Notes: a model not told the origin generated them from the letters alone. DNA of 64,000 bases from Robertmurraya korlensis NBRC 107688 (GCF_001591645.1 NZ_BCVH01000006.1:62001-126000), one strand, 5' to 3'. Positions 7,393-17,351 are shown, counted from the first letter of the stretch. Numbers and translations: made by a program.

Positions 7393-7665
7393 ATGGTCAA
7401 AATCTCAGAATTTCAAATTAAGGATGTTGTTAATGTTGCAGATGGCAAAAAGCTTGGGAATATTAGCGATATAGAAATTAATTTATCAAACGGTAAGATT
7501 GAGGCTATTATTGTAAGTGGAAATGGTCGGATGTTAGGCTTTTTTGGCAAAGAGGAAGAAATGGTCATTTCATGGAGAAATATTCTTAAAATCGGAGAGG
7601 ATGTTATTTTAGTTCGCTATCGAGGCTTTAATGAAGGACAATATGATGAGGCAGAGGCCAAGTAA
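7393..7665 (+). CDS. ylmC: PRC-barrel sporulation protein YlmC/YmxH family
   Basis: A 90-residue protein of the YlmC/YmxH family. It starts with the family signature ISEFQIKDVVNVADGKKLG and has the core NGRMLGFFGKEEEMVISWRNILKIGEDVILVR. This fold is a PRC barrel, a small beta-barrel domain used in protein or RNA binding. The molecular role is unknown; ylmC is usually linked to sporulation. ATG 7393 has GGGAGTGA at good spacing, and a GTG one codon upstream (7390) is the alternative. It sits between sigG and ylmD as in B. subtilis. Confidence 0.88.
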   Translation: MVKISEFQIKDVVNVADGKKLGNISDIEINLSNGKIEAIIVSGNGRMLGFFGKEEEMVISWRNILKIGEDVILVRYRGFNEGQYDEAEAK

Positions 7666-7739
7666 GCCTGAATCACTGGGAGTATAAAGCGAATTATGGT
7701 AAACTATAGAAAAATCAACAAACAATTGAGGTTTTAAAA

Positions 7740-8567
7740 ATGGAACCATTTATTTTAAAAGAAACGTCTCATTTCATGATCAAAGATTGGATTGAGCGTT
7801 TCGATGGACTCGTTGCAGGATTTACTTCGAAAAACGGAGGACATAGCAAACACTCCTTTTCAACATTAAATACAGGATTTCACGTTGGTGATAGGGAAGA
7901 GGATGTTTGCTCCAATCGAGGAAATTTATCCAAAAGTTTTGCTATTCCATTGAATCAATGGGTTGGTGCCGAACAAACGCATAATATCCATGTGAAAAAA
8001 GTTTCATTTAGCGACCGTGGACACGGTTCAGATTCATATACTAATGCTATCAAGGATACGGATGCTTTCTTTACTTATGATAAAAATTTACTGTTAACAT
8101 TATGCTTTGCGGACTGTGTACCCCTCTACTTTATCGCACCCAAATACGGTGCGATTGCGATTGCACATGCAGGATGGAAAGGGACCGTTGGAGGGATTGC
8201 CAAAAGTGTGATAAACGTTTTTGAGGACGAAAATATTCCTGTTTCGGAAATTTTTGCTGTTATTGGCCCATCTATTTGCGAAAAATGTTATATTGTAGAT
8301 GATAAGGTCATGTCTTTTGTGGAAAATTTAGTGGAAGATGTCGAAAAAAAACCATATAATCGAATCAAAGAAAACCAATATCACTTAAACTTAAAAGAGT
8401 TAAATAAACAAATACTCCTTAAAACAGGTTTGAAGGAGTCAAATATTCAGGTAACAGGTTTATGTACGAGTTGTGACTCTGATTATTTTTTCTCGCACCG
8501 GAGAGACAAAGGGAATACTGGCCGGATGATGAGTTTTATTGGGTGGAAGGAGGAGCAAACGAGTTGA
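7740..8567 (+). CDS. pgeF: Multicopper-like laccase-domain protein YlmD (PgeF/YfiH family)
   Basis: A 275-residue YfiH/DUF152 family protein. Members were first called polyphenol oxidases. Later work describes purine nucleoside phosphorylase or adenosine deaminase activity, and E. coli PgeF is a peptidoglycan precursor editing factor. The metal-site motifs are FADCVPLYFIAP, HAGWKGTVGGIAKSVI and the C-terminal SHRRDKGNTGRMMSFIGW. ATG 7740 lies 8 bp after TTGAGGT, a modest ribosome binding site. The stop codon overlaps the ylmE start, so the two are translationally coupled. Which reaction it performs here cannot be told from sequence. Confidence 0.9.
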   Translation: MEPFILKETSHFMIKDWIERFDGLVAGFTSKNGGHSKHSFSTLNTGFHVGDREEDVCSNRGNLSKSFAIPLNQWVGAEQTHNIHVKKVSFSDRGHGSDSYTNAIKDTDAFFTYDKNLLLTLCFADCVPLYFIAPKYGAIAIAHAGWKGTVGGIAKSVINVFEDENIPVSEIFAVIGPSICEKCYIVDDKVMSFVENLVEDVEKKPYNRIKENQYHLNLKELNKQILLKTGLKESNIQVTGLCTSCDSDYFFSHRRDKGNTGRMMSFIGWKEEQTS

Positions 8568-9241
8568 TGAAAGTTAGCGACAATCTACGCGTGCTCCAGC
8601 AAAAGGTAATCGAAGCATGTCAAAGGAGCAATAGAAATCCTGAGGAAATTAAAATCATTGCTGTAACGAAATACGTAACAACAGAGAGAGCTATAGAGGC
8701 AGTAGAATGTGGTGTAATGAATCTAGGCGAAAATCGTGATGAAGGCCTTCTTGAAAAGTGGAGCAAATTAGGGGACAAGCCTATCTGGCATTTTATCGGA
8801 ACGCTCCAAACTAGAAAGGTAAAAAATATCATAGATAAAGTTGATTATATTCACTCTTTAGATCGTGAGTCGTTAGCAAAGGAGATTAATGCTAGAGCTG
8901 GAGAAAAAGCAATTTCCTGCTTCGTTCAGGTAAATGTATCAGGCGAAGAATCAAAGCATGGATTAACACCTGAAATGGTGATCCCCTTTATAAAGGAATT
9001 GGAGAAATTTCCAAAAGTTAGAGTGGAAGGGCTTATGACAATGGCTCCTTTTACAGAGGACCAAACCATCATTAGAGAATGCTTCCAAATCTTGAAAAAG
9101 CTACAGCTTGAAATTCAACATATTCAATTACCATATGCCCCATGTCAGGAGCTTTCAATGGGGATGTCTAATGATTTTGAAATTGCAATTGAAGAAGGTG
9201 CTACGATGATTCGAATTGGCACCGCTTTAGTCGGTGAATAG
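8567..9241 (+). CDS. ylmE: PLP homeostasis protein YggS/YlmE family
   Basis: A 224-residue alanine-racemase-fold protein that binds pyridoxal phosphate and keeps B6 and amino acid pools balanced, without known catalysis. The PLP lysine is in EEIKIIAVTKYV near residue 35. Other signatures are GENRDEGLLEKW, WHFIGTLQTRK, VQVNVSGEESKHG and the phosphate-site end SMGMSNDFEIAIEEGATMIRIGTALVG. I place the start at ATG 8567, overlapping the ylmD stop. TTG 8564 is an equally good alternative, because AAGGAGGAG lies at 8546-8554. Confidence 0.94.
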   Translation: MKVSDNLRVLQQKVIEACQRSNRNPEEIKIIAVTKYVTTERAIEAVECGVMNLGENRDEGLLEKWSKLGDKPIWHFIGTLQTRKVKNIIDKVDYIHSLDRESLAKEINARAGEKAISCFVQVNVSGEESKHGLTPEMVIPFIKELEKFPKVRVEGLMTMAPFTEDQTIIRECFQILKKLQLEIQHIQLPYAPCQELSMGMSNDFEIAIEEGATMIRIGTALVGE

Positions 9242-9258
9242 TATAGGAGGTGTAATTT

Positions 9259-9711
9259 ATGAGTCTTAAATCAAAATTCAAAACATTTTTTTTCCTAGAT
9301 GATGAATATGAGTATGAAGAAGAGGAGTACGAGGCTCCAGCAGCAAAGTCGCAAAGACAACCTCAACAACAACAACAACAAAGTGTTTCTCCAAAACAGA
9401 ATGTGGTAAGCTTACAAAGTGTGCAAAAGTCTTCAAAGGTTGTTTTAATTGAACCAAGAGTGTATGCAGAAGCTCAGGAAATTGCTGATCAGTTGAAAAA
9501 TCGTCGTGCAGTCGTTGTAAACTTGCATCGTATTGAGCGTGACCAAGCGAAGAGGATTGTTGATTTTCTAAGTGGCACGGTGTATGCCATCGGTGGAGAT
9601 ATTCAAAAGATTGGTGCAGAAATTTTCTTATGTACACCTGATAATGTGGAGGTTTCAGGAAATATCTCACAACTTATGCAAGAAACAGAATTCGAAGATA
9701 CGAGGTGGTAA
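9259..9711 (+). CDS. sepF: Cell division protein SepF
   Basis: A 150-residue division protein that binds the FtsZ tail and anchors the ring to membrane alongside FtsA. The N-terminus ([14 protein letters not shown]) is the membrane-binding amphipathic helix. An acidic/glutamine-rich linker follows, then the DUF552 core ([23 protein letters not shown] to [10 protein letters not shown]), which assembles into rings. The linker is encoded in part by six CAA repeats (9364-9381). ATG 9259 follows TAGGAGGTG. Confidence 0.96.
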   Translation: MSLKSKFKTFFFLDDEYEYEEEEYEAPAAKSQRQPQQQQQQSVSPKQNVVSLQSVQKSSKVVLIEPRVYAEAQEIADQLKNRRAVVVNLHRIERDQAKRIVDFLSGTVYAIGGDIQKIGAEIFLCTPDNVEVSGNISQLMQETEFEDTRW

Positions 9712-9718
9712 TACGTAA

Positions 9719-9982
9719 ATGGATTTACTTCTAACGATTTTAATTCGAGTGGTTGATATCTACTCTTGGGCATTGATTATTTATATTCTTATGTCATGGT
9801 TCCCGAATGCAAGGGAAACAGCTATCGGGCAATTTTTAACTAGAATTTGTGAACCATATTTAGAGCCATTCCGAAGAATTATTCCTCCGATTGGTGGAAT
9901 GATTGATATCTCTCCGATTGTTGGTATTTTTGTTTTGAAATTAGCATCAACAGGCTTATATACGTTATTTGGTTGGTTTTAG
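9719..9982 (+). CDS. ylmG: YggT family membrane protein YlmG
   Basis: An 87-residue protein with two membrane helices (about residues 3-27 and 60-85) and the YggT signature [30 protein letters not shown] between them. The family is linked to cell division and, in chloroplasts, to nucleoid distribution; the mechanism is unknown. Its ribosome binding site (GAGGTGG) overlaps the end of sepF, which suggests tight coupling. Confidence 0.92.
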   Translation: MDLLLTILIRVVDIYSWALIIYILMSWFPNARETAIGQFLTRICEPYLEPFRRIIPPIGGMIDISPIVGIFVLKLASTGLYTLFGWF

Positions 9983-9984
9983 CT

Positions 9985-10010
9985 AAAAGGGGCATAGATG
10001 CCCCTTTTTT
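9985..10010 (+). terminator. Terminator after ylmG
   Basis: AAAAGGGGCA and TGCCCCTTTT form a perfect stem around TAGA, with a following T-run. It lies inside the ylm cluster, so ylmH probably depends on readthrough or on its own promoter. Confidence 0.85.
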
Positions 10011-10045
10011 CATACCTTAAATATTCGATAGGAGATTAGAACAAT

Positions 10046-10819
10046 ATGGATTTGCATCAGCACTTCCGCCGCGAAGAGCATAGTTTTGTTGACCAAGTAA
10101 TGAGTTGGAAGGATCAAGTGGAGAGTAATTATGCTCCAAAACTAACGGACTTCCTTGACCCGAGAGAGCAGAAAATTGTTGCGATGATTATCGGAGAAAA
10201 TTCGGAGGTAAAGGTTCAATTCTTCGGTGGATTAGAGAGAGTGGAAAGAAAGAGAGCCTTTATCTATCCAGATTACTATTCTGTTGAGAAAGATGATTTT
10301 GCTATTTCCTTATACGAGTTAATTTATCCAAATAAGTTTGTTTCCATTGAACATCGGCAAATTTTAGGGAGCATGATGTCTCTTGGACTAAAAAGAGGGA
10401 AGTTTGGAGACATCCTTATTGAAGGGGAAACCATTCAACTATTTGTCGCCAATGAGGTTAGCGATTATATTTCCATGCAGCTTGAGTCGGTCGGACGTTC
10501 AAAAGTAAGTTTAAAAGAGCGTAGCCTTGACGAGGCTATTCAAATGAATGAACAATGGAACGAATATACGACAACTGTTTCTTCCTTGAGACTAGATGCT
10601 ATTGTTGCTGCTGCTCATAATATATCTCGTCAAAAATCTCAAACATTAATTGCTGGTGGAGTAGTGAAAGTCAACTGGATGACCATTGAAAATCCTTCTT
10701 TTGAGTGTAAGGAAGAAGATATGTTATCTGTTCGAGGATATGGGAGAGCAAAGCTATCTTCTATTGATGGGAAAACAAAGAAGGATAAATGGCGAATTGT
10801 TGTAGAAAAACACCAATAA
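10046..10819 (+). CDS. ylmH: S4-domain RNA-binding protein YlmH
   Basis: A 257-residue protein with an N-terminal YlmH-specific domain and a C-terminal S4 RNA-binding domain (SSLRLDAIVAAAHNISRQKSQTLIAGGVVKVNW, about residues 179-212). In B. subtilis YlmH binds 50S subunits with peptidyl-tRNA and can act like RqcP in adding C-terminal tails to stalled chains. The RNA-binding helix and the conserved SFEVKEED-like segment (SFECKEEDMLSVRGYGR) are present. rqcH, the partner of this pathway, lies 18 kb downstream. ATG 10046 follows TAGGAGAT. Confidence 0.92.
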   Translation: MDLHQHFRREEHSFVDQVMSWKDQVESNYAPKLTDFLDPREQKIVAMIIGENSEVKVQFFGGLERVERKRAFIYPDYYSVEKDDFAISLYELIYPNKFVSIEHRQILGSMMSLGLKRGKFGDILIEGETIQLFVANEVSDYISMQLESVGRSKVSLKERSLDEAIQMNEQWNEYTTTVSSLRLDAIVAAAHNISRQKSQTLIAGGVVKVNWMTIENPSFECKEEDMLSVRGYGRAKLSSIDGKTKKDKWRIVVEKHQ

Positions 10820-10851
10820 TTTATAAAAAATTTGCAGGAATTTAAAAGTAC

Positions 10852-10872
10852 TTGTCGAATATCTGTTACAAT
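10852..10872 (+). promoter_or_regulatory. divIVA promoter with Spo0A-type box
   Basis: TGTTACAAT (10864-10872) is an extended -10 element (TG, one base, TACAAT). Just upstream, TTGTCGAAT (10852-10860) contains the Spo0A core TGTCGAA. A box at this place overlaps the polymerase site and would suit repression. A regular -35 is not obvious. Confidence 0.5.
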
Positions 10873-10911
10873 GAATTGTAGATACTATTAAGCAATTGGA
10901 GGTGGCTTATA

Positions 10912-11436
10912 ATGCCATTAACACCGTTAGACATACATAACAAGGAATTTACTAAAGGATTCCGTGGTTACGATGAAGATGAGGTAAATGAATTCCTTGA
11001 CCAAGTAATCAAGGACTACGAATTGATTATTCGAGAAAAGAAAGAACTTGATGAACGATTAAACGATATGAATGAGCGTTTAACTCATTTTTCGAATATT
11101 GAAGAAACCTTAAATAAGTCAATTGTTGTAGCTCAAGAAGCGGCAGAAGAGCTAAAGCGTAATGCTCAAAAAGAAGCTAAGTTGATTGTTAGAGAAGCAG
11201 AGAAAAATGCAGATCGCATCGTTAATGAATCGCTATCTAAAGCTCGTAAAATTGCTCTAGAAATTGAGGATTTGAAAAAGCAATCAAAAGTGTTTAGAAC
11301 ACGTTTTAAAATGCTAATTGAAGCACAGCTTGATATGTTAAATAATGATGACTGGGATCATCTATTACAATATGAGCTTGATTCAGCAGAATTAAAATCT
11401 GCAAATTTAAAAGAAGAAGAAGATTCATTGGCTTGA
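10912..11436 (+). CDS. divIVA: Cell pole and septum placement protein DivIVA
   Basis: A 174-residue coiled-coil protein that marks negatively curved membrane, recruits the Min system and, in sporulation, helps attach the origin to the pole. The N-terminal lipid-binding domain is intact (PLDIHNKEFTKGFRGYDEDE, including the membrane-inserting Phe-Arg near residues 17-18). Heptads run from about residue 27 to 140. ATG 10912 follows GGAGGTGGC. The acidic tail is slightly longer than in B. subtilis (164 residues). Confidence 0.96.
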   Translation: MPLTPLDIHNKEFTKGFRGYDEDEVNEFLDQVIKDYELIIREKKELDERLNDMNERLTHFSNIEETLNKSIVVAQEAAEELKRNAQKEAKLIVREAEKNADRIVNESLSKARKIALEIEDLKKQSKVFRTRFKMLIEAQLDMLNNDDWDHLLQYELDSAELKSANLKEEEDSLA

Positions 11437-11484
11437 CGAATCGCTGTTCTTTCGAATATAATTTTTTAACAAGTAAAAATTGTA

Positions 11485-11741
11485 TGTTGCGATGATAGGG
11501 ATAGTAAAATTTATCAATGCTTTTTTCTAGCGAGTTAACAGATGGTGGGAGGTTAACAAAAGCGATAAGTTTGAATATCACCCTTGAGTACCAAGCCGAA
11601 CGTCCAAGTGGACTACTAAGCTTAGGCGTATAAATTCACGTTACGAATTTTTTGAGCGGATGGGTTTTTACCTATCTACTAGGGTGGTACCGCGGGAATA
11701 AAAGCCTTCTCGTCCCTTTTTGGGATGAGAGGGCTTTTTTG
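11485..11741 (+). ncRNA. T-box leader of ileS, isoleucine-specific
   Basis: The 372 bases between divIVA and ileS hold a T-box riboswitch. The T-box sequence AGGGTGGTACCGCGGG is at 11681-11695. Stem I features include AGCGAG (11529) and GGTGGGAG (11544). The specifier ATC (Ile) is in the GAATATCACC segment at 11577-11579. The terminator is the hairpin 11701-11737 followed by Ts. Uncharged tRNA-Ile is expected to pair with the specifier and the T-box, forming the antiterminator and allowing ileS transcription. The 5' edge is approximate. Confidence 0.93.
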
Positions 11742-11808
11742 TATTTATTTTTACTAATAACTGGTAACAATGAAGCTAGAAGAGGATCATTTAGGAGGAA
11801 GTTTAAAA

Positions 11809-14580
11809 ATGGATTACAAAGATACGTTATTGATGCCGCAAACGGAGTTCCCAATGCGTGGGAATTTACCAAAGCGTGAACCAGAAATTCAAGAAAAATG
11901 GAATGAACTGAATATTTATTCTCGAGTTCAAGACCGTACGAAGGATCGTCCAATGTTTATCCTTCACGATGGACCTCCATATGCGAACGGCGATATTCAT
12001 ATGGGGCACGCATTAAATAAAATCCTTAAGGACTTTATTGTGCGATATAAGTCAATGAGTGGATTCAATGCTCCTTATGTTCCAGGTTGGGATACACATG
12101 GGCTTCCAATCGAGCAAGCTTTGACAAATAAAGGGGTTAAGCGTAAGGAACTAACAGTTGCAGAGTTTCGTAAGCTTTGTGAAGAGTATGCTTTAGGTCA
12201 GATTGATTCACAGCGTACTCAGTTTAAGCGTTTAGGTGTTCGTGGAGACTGGGAAAATCCTTATATTACTCTTGATCCGGCCTATGAAGCACAGCAAATC
12301 AAGGTTTTTGGGGAAATGGCAAAGAAAGGCTATATCTATAAAGGATTAAAGCCAGTCTACTGGTCGCCTTCAAGTGAATCTGCTCTGGCAGAAGCTGAAA
12401 TTGAATATCAAGATAAAAGATCTGCATCTATTTATGTAGGGTTCCCTGTTCAAGATGGGAAAGGTGTACTTGATGCAGGTACAGAAATTGTTATCTGGAC
12501 AACAACACCTTGGACGATTCCTGCAAACCTTGGAATTTCCGTTCATCCAACATTGAACTATGTTGTTGTGAAAGTGGATAATAAAAACTACCTTGTGGCT
12601 GAAGAGCTTTTAGAAGCAGTGACAAAAGAAATTGGTTGGGAAGATGTAACAGTAGTTAAGACGGTAAAAGGTCAAGAGCTAGAACATATTTTAGCAAAGC
12701 ATCCATTATATGACCGCACATCTTTAGTGATGCTAGGTGAACATGTTACAACAGATGCGGGGACTGGTTGTGTCCACACAGCGCCAGGCCATGGTGAAGA
12801 CGACTTCCATGTAGGTCAAAAATACGGTTTAGACGTTCTTTGCCCCGTTGATGATAAAGGGGTTATGACAAAAGAAGCAGTTGGTTTTGAAGGAATGTTC
12901 TATGACACAGCGAATAAGCCAATCACGGAAAAGCTTCAAGAAGTAGGTGCTTTATTAAAACTTACTTTCATTACTCACTCTTATCCACATGACTGGAGAA
13001 CAAAGAAGCCAGTTATTTTCCGTGCAACCGCTCAATGGTTTGCTTCTATTAAAGATTTCCGTGAAGACTTGTTGGATGCTGTTAAGGAAACGAAGTGGGT
13101 TCCAGCATGGGGTGAAACTCGTCTATTCAACATGGTTCGTGACCGTGGAGACTGGTGTATTTCTCGTCAGCGTGTATGGGGTGTTCCGATTCCTGTATTT
13201 TATGGCGAAGATGGGGAACCGATTATCACGGATGAAACGATTGAACATGTATCTGGGTTATTCCGTGAGCACGGTTCGAATGTTTGGTTTGAGAGAGAAG
13301 CTGGTGAGTTGCTACCAGAAGGCTTTACACATCCATCAAGTCCTAATGGAAAGTTTACTAAAGAGACAGATATTATGGACGTTTGGTTTGATTCTGGTTC
13401 ATCCCATCAAGCGGTACTTGAAGAGCGAAGCGATTTGCAAAGACCTGCGGATCTTTACCTTGAAGGATCAGACCAATATCGCGGCTGGTTTAACTCATCT
13501 TTATCTACGGGGGTAGCCGTTACAGGTAAGGCTCCATATAAGGGAGTACTAAGCCATGGTTTTGCTCTTGATGGAGAAGGAAGAAAGATGAGTAAATCAA
13601 TTGGGAATGTCGTTGTCCCTGCGAAGGTAATGGATCAGCTTGGTGCAGATATCTTACGCCTTTGGGTAGCATCCGTTGATTATCAATCAGACGTTCGTGT
13701 GTCTGACGCGATCCTGAAGCAAGTAGCTGAAGTGTACCGTAAAATTCGTAACACCTTCCGTTTCCTACTCGGAAATTTAGCAGATTTTAATCCTGCAACG
13801 GATAAAGTAGAATTTGATAAGCTACGTGAAGTAGATCAATTTATGCTAGTGAAGCTTAACAAATTAATTAAATCCGTGACGAAGTCTTATGAAGAATATG
13901 AATTTGCAAGCATTTACCATGCAATCAATAACTTCTGTACGCTTGATTTAAGTGCGTTCTACCTTGACTTTGCAAAGGATGTTCTTTATATTGAGGCAAA
14001 GAATCACTACGAGCGCCGTGCCATCCAAACGGTCCTATATGAAAGCTTATTAACACTAACAAAATTATCAGCTCCAATTCTTTCTCATACAGCGGATGAG
14101 GTTTGGGCATACATCCCTTCGGTAGAAGGCGAGAGTGTACAGTTAACCGATATGCCTACCTATGTGGATCTTCCAAATGCGAAGCAGCTTGAAGAAAAAT
14201 GGACGAAATTTATGAAGGTTCGTGATGATGTCTTAAAGGCATTAGAAGAAGCACGTAATGCAAAGATTATTGGAAAGTCATTGACTGCAAAAATTAGCCT
14301 GTATGCAACAAAAGAAACAAAGGAACTTTTACAATCTGTACAAGAAAACCTACAGCAATTGTTTATTGTATCAGGTTTTGAATTAGCTGGGGATATCGAT
14401 TCAGCACCTGGGGAAGCTTTAAAGCTTGAATCAGCTGCTATCGTTGTTTCAAAGGCTGAAGGTGAAACTTGTGAACGTTGCTGGACGGTAACGAAAGAGG
14501 TTGGCAAAGTAGAGGAGCATCCAACACTTTGTCCACGTTGTGCGGAAGTAGTAAAAGAAAACTACAGCCATCTAGTATAA
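11809..14580 (+). CDS. ileS: Isoleucyl-tRNA synthetase
   Basis: A 923-residue class I aminoacyl-tRNA synthetase that charges tRNA-Ile. It has the HIGH-type motif in [15 protein letters not shown] (about residue 64), the editing domain, KMSKSIGN (about 593), and a C-terminal zinc site made of CERC (about 888) and CPRC (about 908). The start is ATG 11809, after TTAGGAGG and encoding [14 protein letters not shown]. The upstream in-frame ATG at 11770 lies at the end of the T-box terminator and lacks a binding site. Confidence 0.98.
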   Translation: MDYKDTLLMPQTEFPMRGNLPKREPEIQEKWNELNIYSRVQDRTKDRPMFILHDGPPYANGDIHMGHALNKILKDFIVRYKSMSGFNAPYVPGWDTHGLPIEQALTNKGVKRKELTVAEFRKLCEEYALGQIDSQRTQFKRLGVRGDWENPYITLDPAYEAQQIKVFGEMAKKGYIYKGLKPVYWSPSSESALAEAEIEYQDKRSASIYVGFPVQDGKGVLDAGTEIVIWTTTPWTIPANLGISVHPTLNYVVVKVDNKNYLVAEELLEAVTKEIGWEDVTVVKTVKGQELEHILAKHPLYDRTSLVMLGEHVTTDAGTGCVHTAPGHGEDDFHVGQKYGLDVLCPVDDKGVMTKEAVGFEGMFYDTANKPITEKLQEVGALLKLTFITHSYPHDWRTKKPVIFRATAQWFASIKDFREDLLDAVKETKWVPAWGETRLFNMVRDRGDWCISRQRVWGVPIPVFYGEDGEPIITDETIEHVSGLFREHGSNVWFEREAGELLPEGFTHPSSPNGKFTKETDIMDVWFDSGSSHQAVLEERSDLQRPADLYLEGSDQYRGWFNSSLSTGVAVTGKAPYKGVLSHGFALDGEGRKMSKSIGNVVVPAKVMDQLGADILRLWVASVDYQSDVRVSDAILKQVAEVYRKIRNTFRFLLGNLADFNPATDKVEFDKLREVDQFMLVKLNKLIKSVTKSYEEYEFASIYHAINNFCTLDLSAFYLDFAKDVLYIEAKNHYERRAIQTVLYESLLTLTKLSAPILSHTADEVWAYIPSVEGESVQLTDMPTYVDLPNAKQLEEKWTKFMKVRDDVLKALEEARNAKIIGKSLTAKISLYATKETKELLQSVQENLQQLFIVSGFELAGDIDSAPGEALKLESAAIVVSKAEGETCERCWTVTKEVGKVEEHPTLCPRCAEVVKENYSHLV

Positions 14581-14587
14581 ATAATGG

Positions 14588-14620
14588 AAGAACTCTCTGG
14601 ATTTTCAGAGAGTTCTTTGT
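14588..14620 (+). terminator. Terminator of ileS
   Basis: AAGAACTCTCTG and CAGAGAGTTCTT form a perfect 12-bp stem with loop GATTTT. The T tail is short. Confidence 0.75.
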
Positions 14621-14755
14621 GTGTAAAGCGATTATGTATGAGTAAATATTCCACTTTCGTTAATGATTGTTTTCGTTGTTAAATGTTGTTCGTGTCGAAT
14701 GGTGTAATTGGCGATATACTAACGTAAAACATCTGAAAACGGAGGTATGAACAAA

Positions 14756-15040
14756 ATGGAAGCATTTGAACAAAAGCTCTATTTGGAACTCCGGAAATCG
14801 CGTACTGAATTAATGATGCAATTATCAAACTCAAAAGGGTCTCCCTTAGTAAAACCGCTTATTGAGGAAGAACTAAAAGACATTAATAGTGCCATACAAA
14901 AAATTGAGAATGGCACATATGGTAGATGCGAAATATCAGGTGAATTGTTACCTTACGAATTATTAGAAATGGTCCCAACTTTAAAAACGGTGGAAGACTG
15001 TGGCAAGCTTGATCAATATTTATGTAAACCGCTTTTTTAA
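14756..15040 (+). CDS. ylyA: DksA/TraR-like protein YlyA, zinc finger degenerate
   Basis: A 94-residue protein with a helical N-terminal part (ELRKSRTELMMQLSNSK) and the DksA/TraR motif NGTYGRCEISGELLPYELLE. B. subtilis ylyA, in the same place between ileS and lspA, is a forespore-expressed regulator that acts on RNA polymerase with sigma-G. A usual C4 zinc finger has two CxxC pairs. Here only Cys58, Cys82 and Cys90 remain and no CxxC pair exists, so zinc is probably not bound. ATG 14756 is chosen because GGAGGT (14741-14746) abuts the earlier ATG at 14747 too closely. Confidence 0.75.
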   Translation: MEAFEQKLYLELRKSRTELMMQLSNSKGSPLVKPLIEEELKDINSAIQKIENGTYGRCEISGELLPYELLEMVPTLKTVEDCGKLDQYLCKPLF

Positions 15041-15074
15041 TAAAAAGCGTTTACTGTCGTTTTTATGAAGAATG

Positions 15075-15083
15075 TGCTAAAAT
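15075..15083 (+). promoter_or_regulatory. Candidate extended -10 promoter for lspA
   Basis: TGCTAAAAT (TG, one base, TAAAAT) lies 40 bp before the lspA start. The region 17 bp upstream (TGTCGT) is only a poor -35. A transcript from here could serve lspA and the pseudouridine synthase gene. Confidence 0.4.
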
Positions 15084-15122
15084 GCAAAGGGAATATTAAG
15101 AGAAGGTTTGGAGGTTTCCTTT

Positions 15123-15611
15123 GTGTTTTATTACATAATCGCTTTAATTGTCATTACTCTTGATCAATGGACCAAATGGTTAGTTGTGAAAAGAATGGAG
15201 CTTGGAGAAAGCATAACCGTTATAGAAAACTGGTTTTATATTACCTCTCACCGTAATAGAGGGGCTGCTTGGGGGATTTTACAAGGACAAATGTGGTTTT
15301 TTTATTTAATAACCGTAATTGTCATTATTGGAATTGTTTATTACATTCAAAAAGCAGCAAAAGGTAATCGTCTTCTAGGAGTGGCTCTTGGGTTAATGCT
15401 TGGAGGAGCGATTGGTAACTTCTACGACCGAGTAGTCCATAAAGAAGTGGTTGATTTTATTCATACGTATATTTTTACCTATAATTTCCCTATCTTTAAT
15501 ATTGCTGATTCAGCCTTGGTTATTGGAGTAGGTTTATTAATGATACAAATGTGGCAAGAAGAGCGACAATCTAAGGAGATAGCAAATGGAAAAAGTAATA
15601 CAAACAATTAA
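15123..15611 (+). CDS. lspA: Lipoprotein signal peptidase (signal peptidase II)
   Basis: A 162-residue integral membrane aspartic peptidase that removes signal peptides from diacylglyceryl-modified prolipoproteins. Four membrane helices are visible, together with the family motifs [35 protein letters not shown] (catalytic Asp102) and FNIADSAL (catalytic Asp129). The start is GTG 15123, seven bases after GGAGGT. The TTG at 15108 overlaps that ribosome binding site and is rejected. The 3' end overlaps the next gene by 26 bp. Confidence 0.95.
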   Translation: MFYYIIALIVITLDQWTKWLVVKRMELGESITVIENWFYITSHRNRGAAWGILQGQMWFFYLITVIVIIGIVYYIQKAAKGNRLLGVALGLMLGGAIGNFYDRVVHKEVVDFIHTYIFTYNFPIFNIADSALVIGVGLLMIQMWQEERQSKEIANGKSNTNN

Positions 15612-16497
15612 TGAAGAGCATAAAGGTGAAAGGCTAGATAAAGTCCTTTCGATTGTAAACGAAGAATGGTCGAGGTCTCAGGTGCAACTCTGGATGCAAG
15701 ATGGAAACGTTGTTGTGAACGGGCAAAAAGTAAAGAGTAGCTACAAATGTTCGGTTGGGGATGTAATAGAAATTAATATTCCTGATCCAGAAGAACTTGA
15801 TGTGGTTCCCGAGCCAATGGATCTTGAGATCTTTTATGAGGACAGTGACGTGTTAGTTGTGAACAAGCCAAAAGGAATGGTCGTTCACCCAGCACCTGGC
15901 CATGCAACAGGAACACTTGTTAATGGATTGATGGCTCACTGTAATGATTTATCGGGCATAAATGGAGTACTTAGACCAGGGATTGTTCACCGAATTGATA
16001 AGGATACTTCTGGATTATTGATGGTAGCGAAAAATGACTTAGCACATGAAAGCCTTGTAAACCAACTCGTTGCAAAGACAGTTACTCGTAAATATCGTGC
16101 AATCGTTCATGGGATCATCCCTCATGATTATGGAACAATTGATGCACCACTTGCAAGGGACCCTAAGGATCGACAAAGCATGACTGTAGTGGATAATGGG
16201 AAGCATGCTGTAACACATTTTCAGGTACTCGAGCGTTTTAAAGATTTTACACTCGTGGAATGTCAATTAGAGACAGGACGTACTCATCAAATCAGAGTGC
16301 ATATGAAGTACATTGGTTTCCCGTTAGCTGGGGATCCAAAATATGGACCAAGAAAGACACTAGATATCGGAGGACAAGCTCTTCATGCGGGTGTGTTAGG
16401 TTTTAATCATCCACGTACCAATGAATACCTGGAATTTGAAGCCCCATTACCAGAGTACTTTGTAGAGCTTCTGGAGTCTTTAAGAAATAATCGTTGA
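15586..16497 (+). CDS. ylyB: Ribosomal large subunit pseudouridine synthase, RluD family (YlyB)
   Basis: A 303-residue RluA/RluD family enzyme that isomerises uridines in 23S rRNA. An N-terminal S4 domain ([23 protein letters not shown], about residues 12-60) is followed by the catalytic domain, with [17 protein letters not shown] carrying the catalytic Asp near residue 139. [23 protein letters not shown] closes the active site. The exact target uridines are not known from sequence. The stop codon overlaps the -35 element of the pyr promoter. Confidence 0.92.
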   Translation: MEKVIQTINEEHKGERLDKVLSIVNEEWSRSQVQLWMQDGNVVVNGQKVKSSYKCSVGDVIEINIPDPEELDVVPEPMDLEIFYEDSDVLVVNKPKGMVVHPAPGHATGTLVNGLMAHCNDLSGINGVLRPGIVHRIDKDTSGLLMVAKNDLAHESLVNQLVAKTVTRKYRAIVHGIIPHDYGTIDAPLARDPKDRQSMTVVDNGKHAVTHFQVLERFKDFTLVECQLETGRTHQIRVHMKYIGFPLAGDPKYGPRKTLDIGGQALHAGVLGFNHPRTNEYLEFEAPLPEYFVELLESLRNNR

Positions 16498-16522
16498 CAA
16501 AGTTCTACATGTGATTTATGAT
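16494..16522 (+). promoter_or_regulatory. Sigma-A promoter of the pyr operon
   Basis: TTGACA (16494-16499) and TATGAT (16517-16522) are 17 bp apart, close to ideal. The -35 overlaps the TGA of the upstream pseudouridine synthase gene. Confidence 0.85.
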
Positions 16523-16534
16523 TTCTATAGTTGA

Positions 16535-16651
16535 ATAAGTCCTTTAAAGACGGTCCTGTGAGGCTGAGAAGGAGACGGAGCTTGTATGGCATAAGTGTGC
16601 CTACAAATGTAATTCGTGTACCCTCTAACCCACAGGCTAGAGGGTTTTTTT
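16535..16651 (+). ncRNA. PyrR-dependent attenuator 1 (5' leader of pyrR)
   Basis: The PyrR-binding loop GGTCCTGTGAGGCT (16552-16565) matches ARUCCNGNGAGGYU at 13 of 14 positions. The terminator (CCCTCTA with TAGAGGG, 16621-16644) is followed by seven Ts. With UMP bound, PyrR stabilises the upstream hairpin, so the terminator forms and transcription stops. Confidence 0.9.
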
Positions 16652-16663
16652 ATGGATAAATGA

Positions 16664-17218
<555 letters not shown>

Positions 17219-17223
17219 ATAGT

Positions 17224-17328
17224 AACCTTTTAAAAAAGCACAGAGAGGCTTACAAGGGGAAATGGTAACTAAGGGGAGGAAACTACCTGACGTTGCCACC
17301 AGGCCCTCTTGTGCAAAGAGGGTTTTTA
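17224..17328 (+). ncRNA. PyrR-dependent attenuator 2 (pyrR-pyrP)
   Basis: The binding loop AGCACAGAGAGGCT (17237-17250) matches 12 of 14 consensus positions. The terminator CCCTCTT-GTGCA-AAGAGGG (17304-17322) is followed by five Ts. Confidence 0.88.
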
Positions 17329-17351
17329 TTTTAACCAGAGGAGAGACCAAC

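Noticed and set aside
9278-9670. 130-codon frame on the reverse strand within sepF
   Set aside because: It is a shadow of sepF, rich in histidine and glutamine from the repeat tract, with no ribosome binding site.
11652-11953. Short frames on both strands over the ileS leader
   Set aside because: They cover the T-box and its terminator, whose RNA features explain the sequence fully.
12989-13516. 175-codon forward frame in ileS
   Set aside because: It overlaps conserved catalytic sequence of ileS in another frame and has no recognisable domain or start signal.
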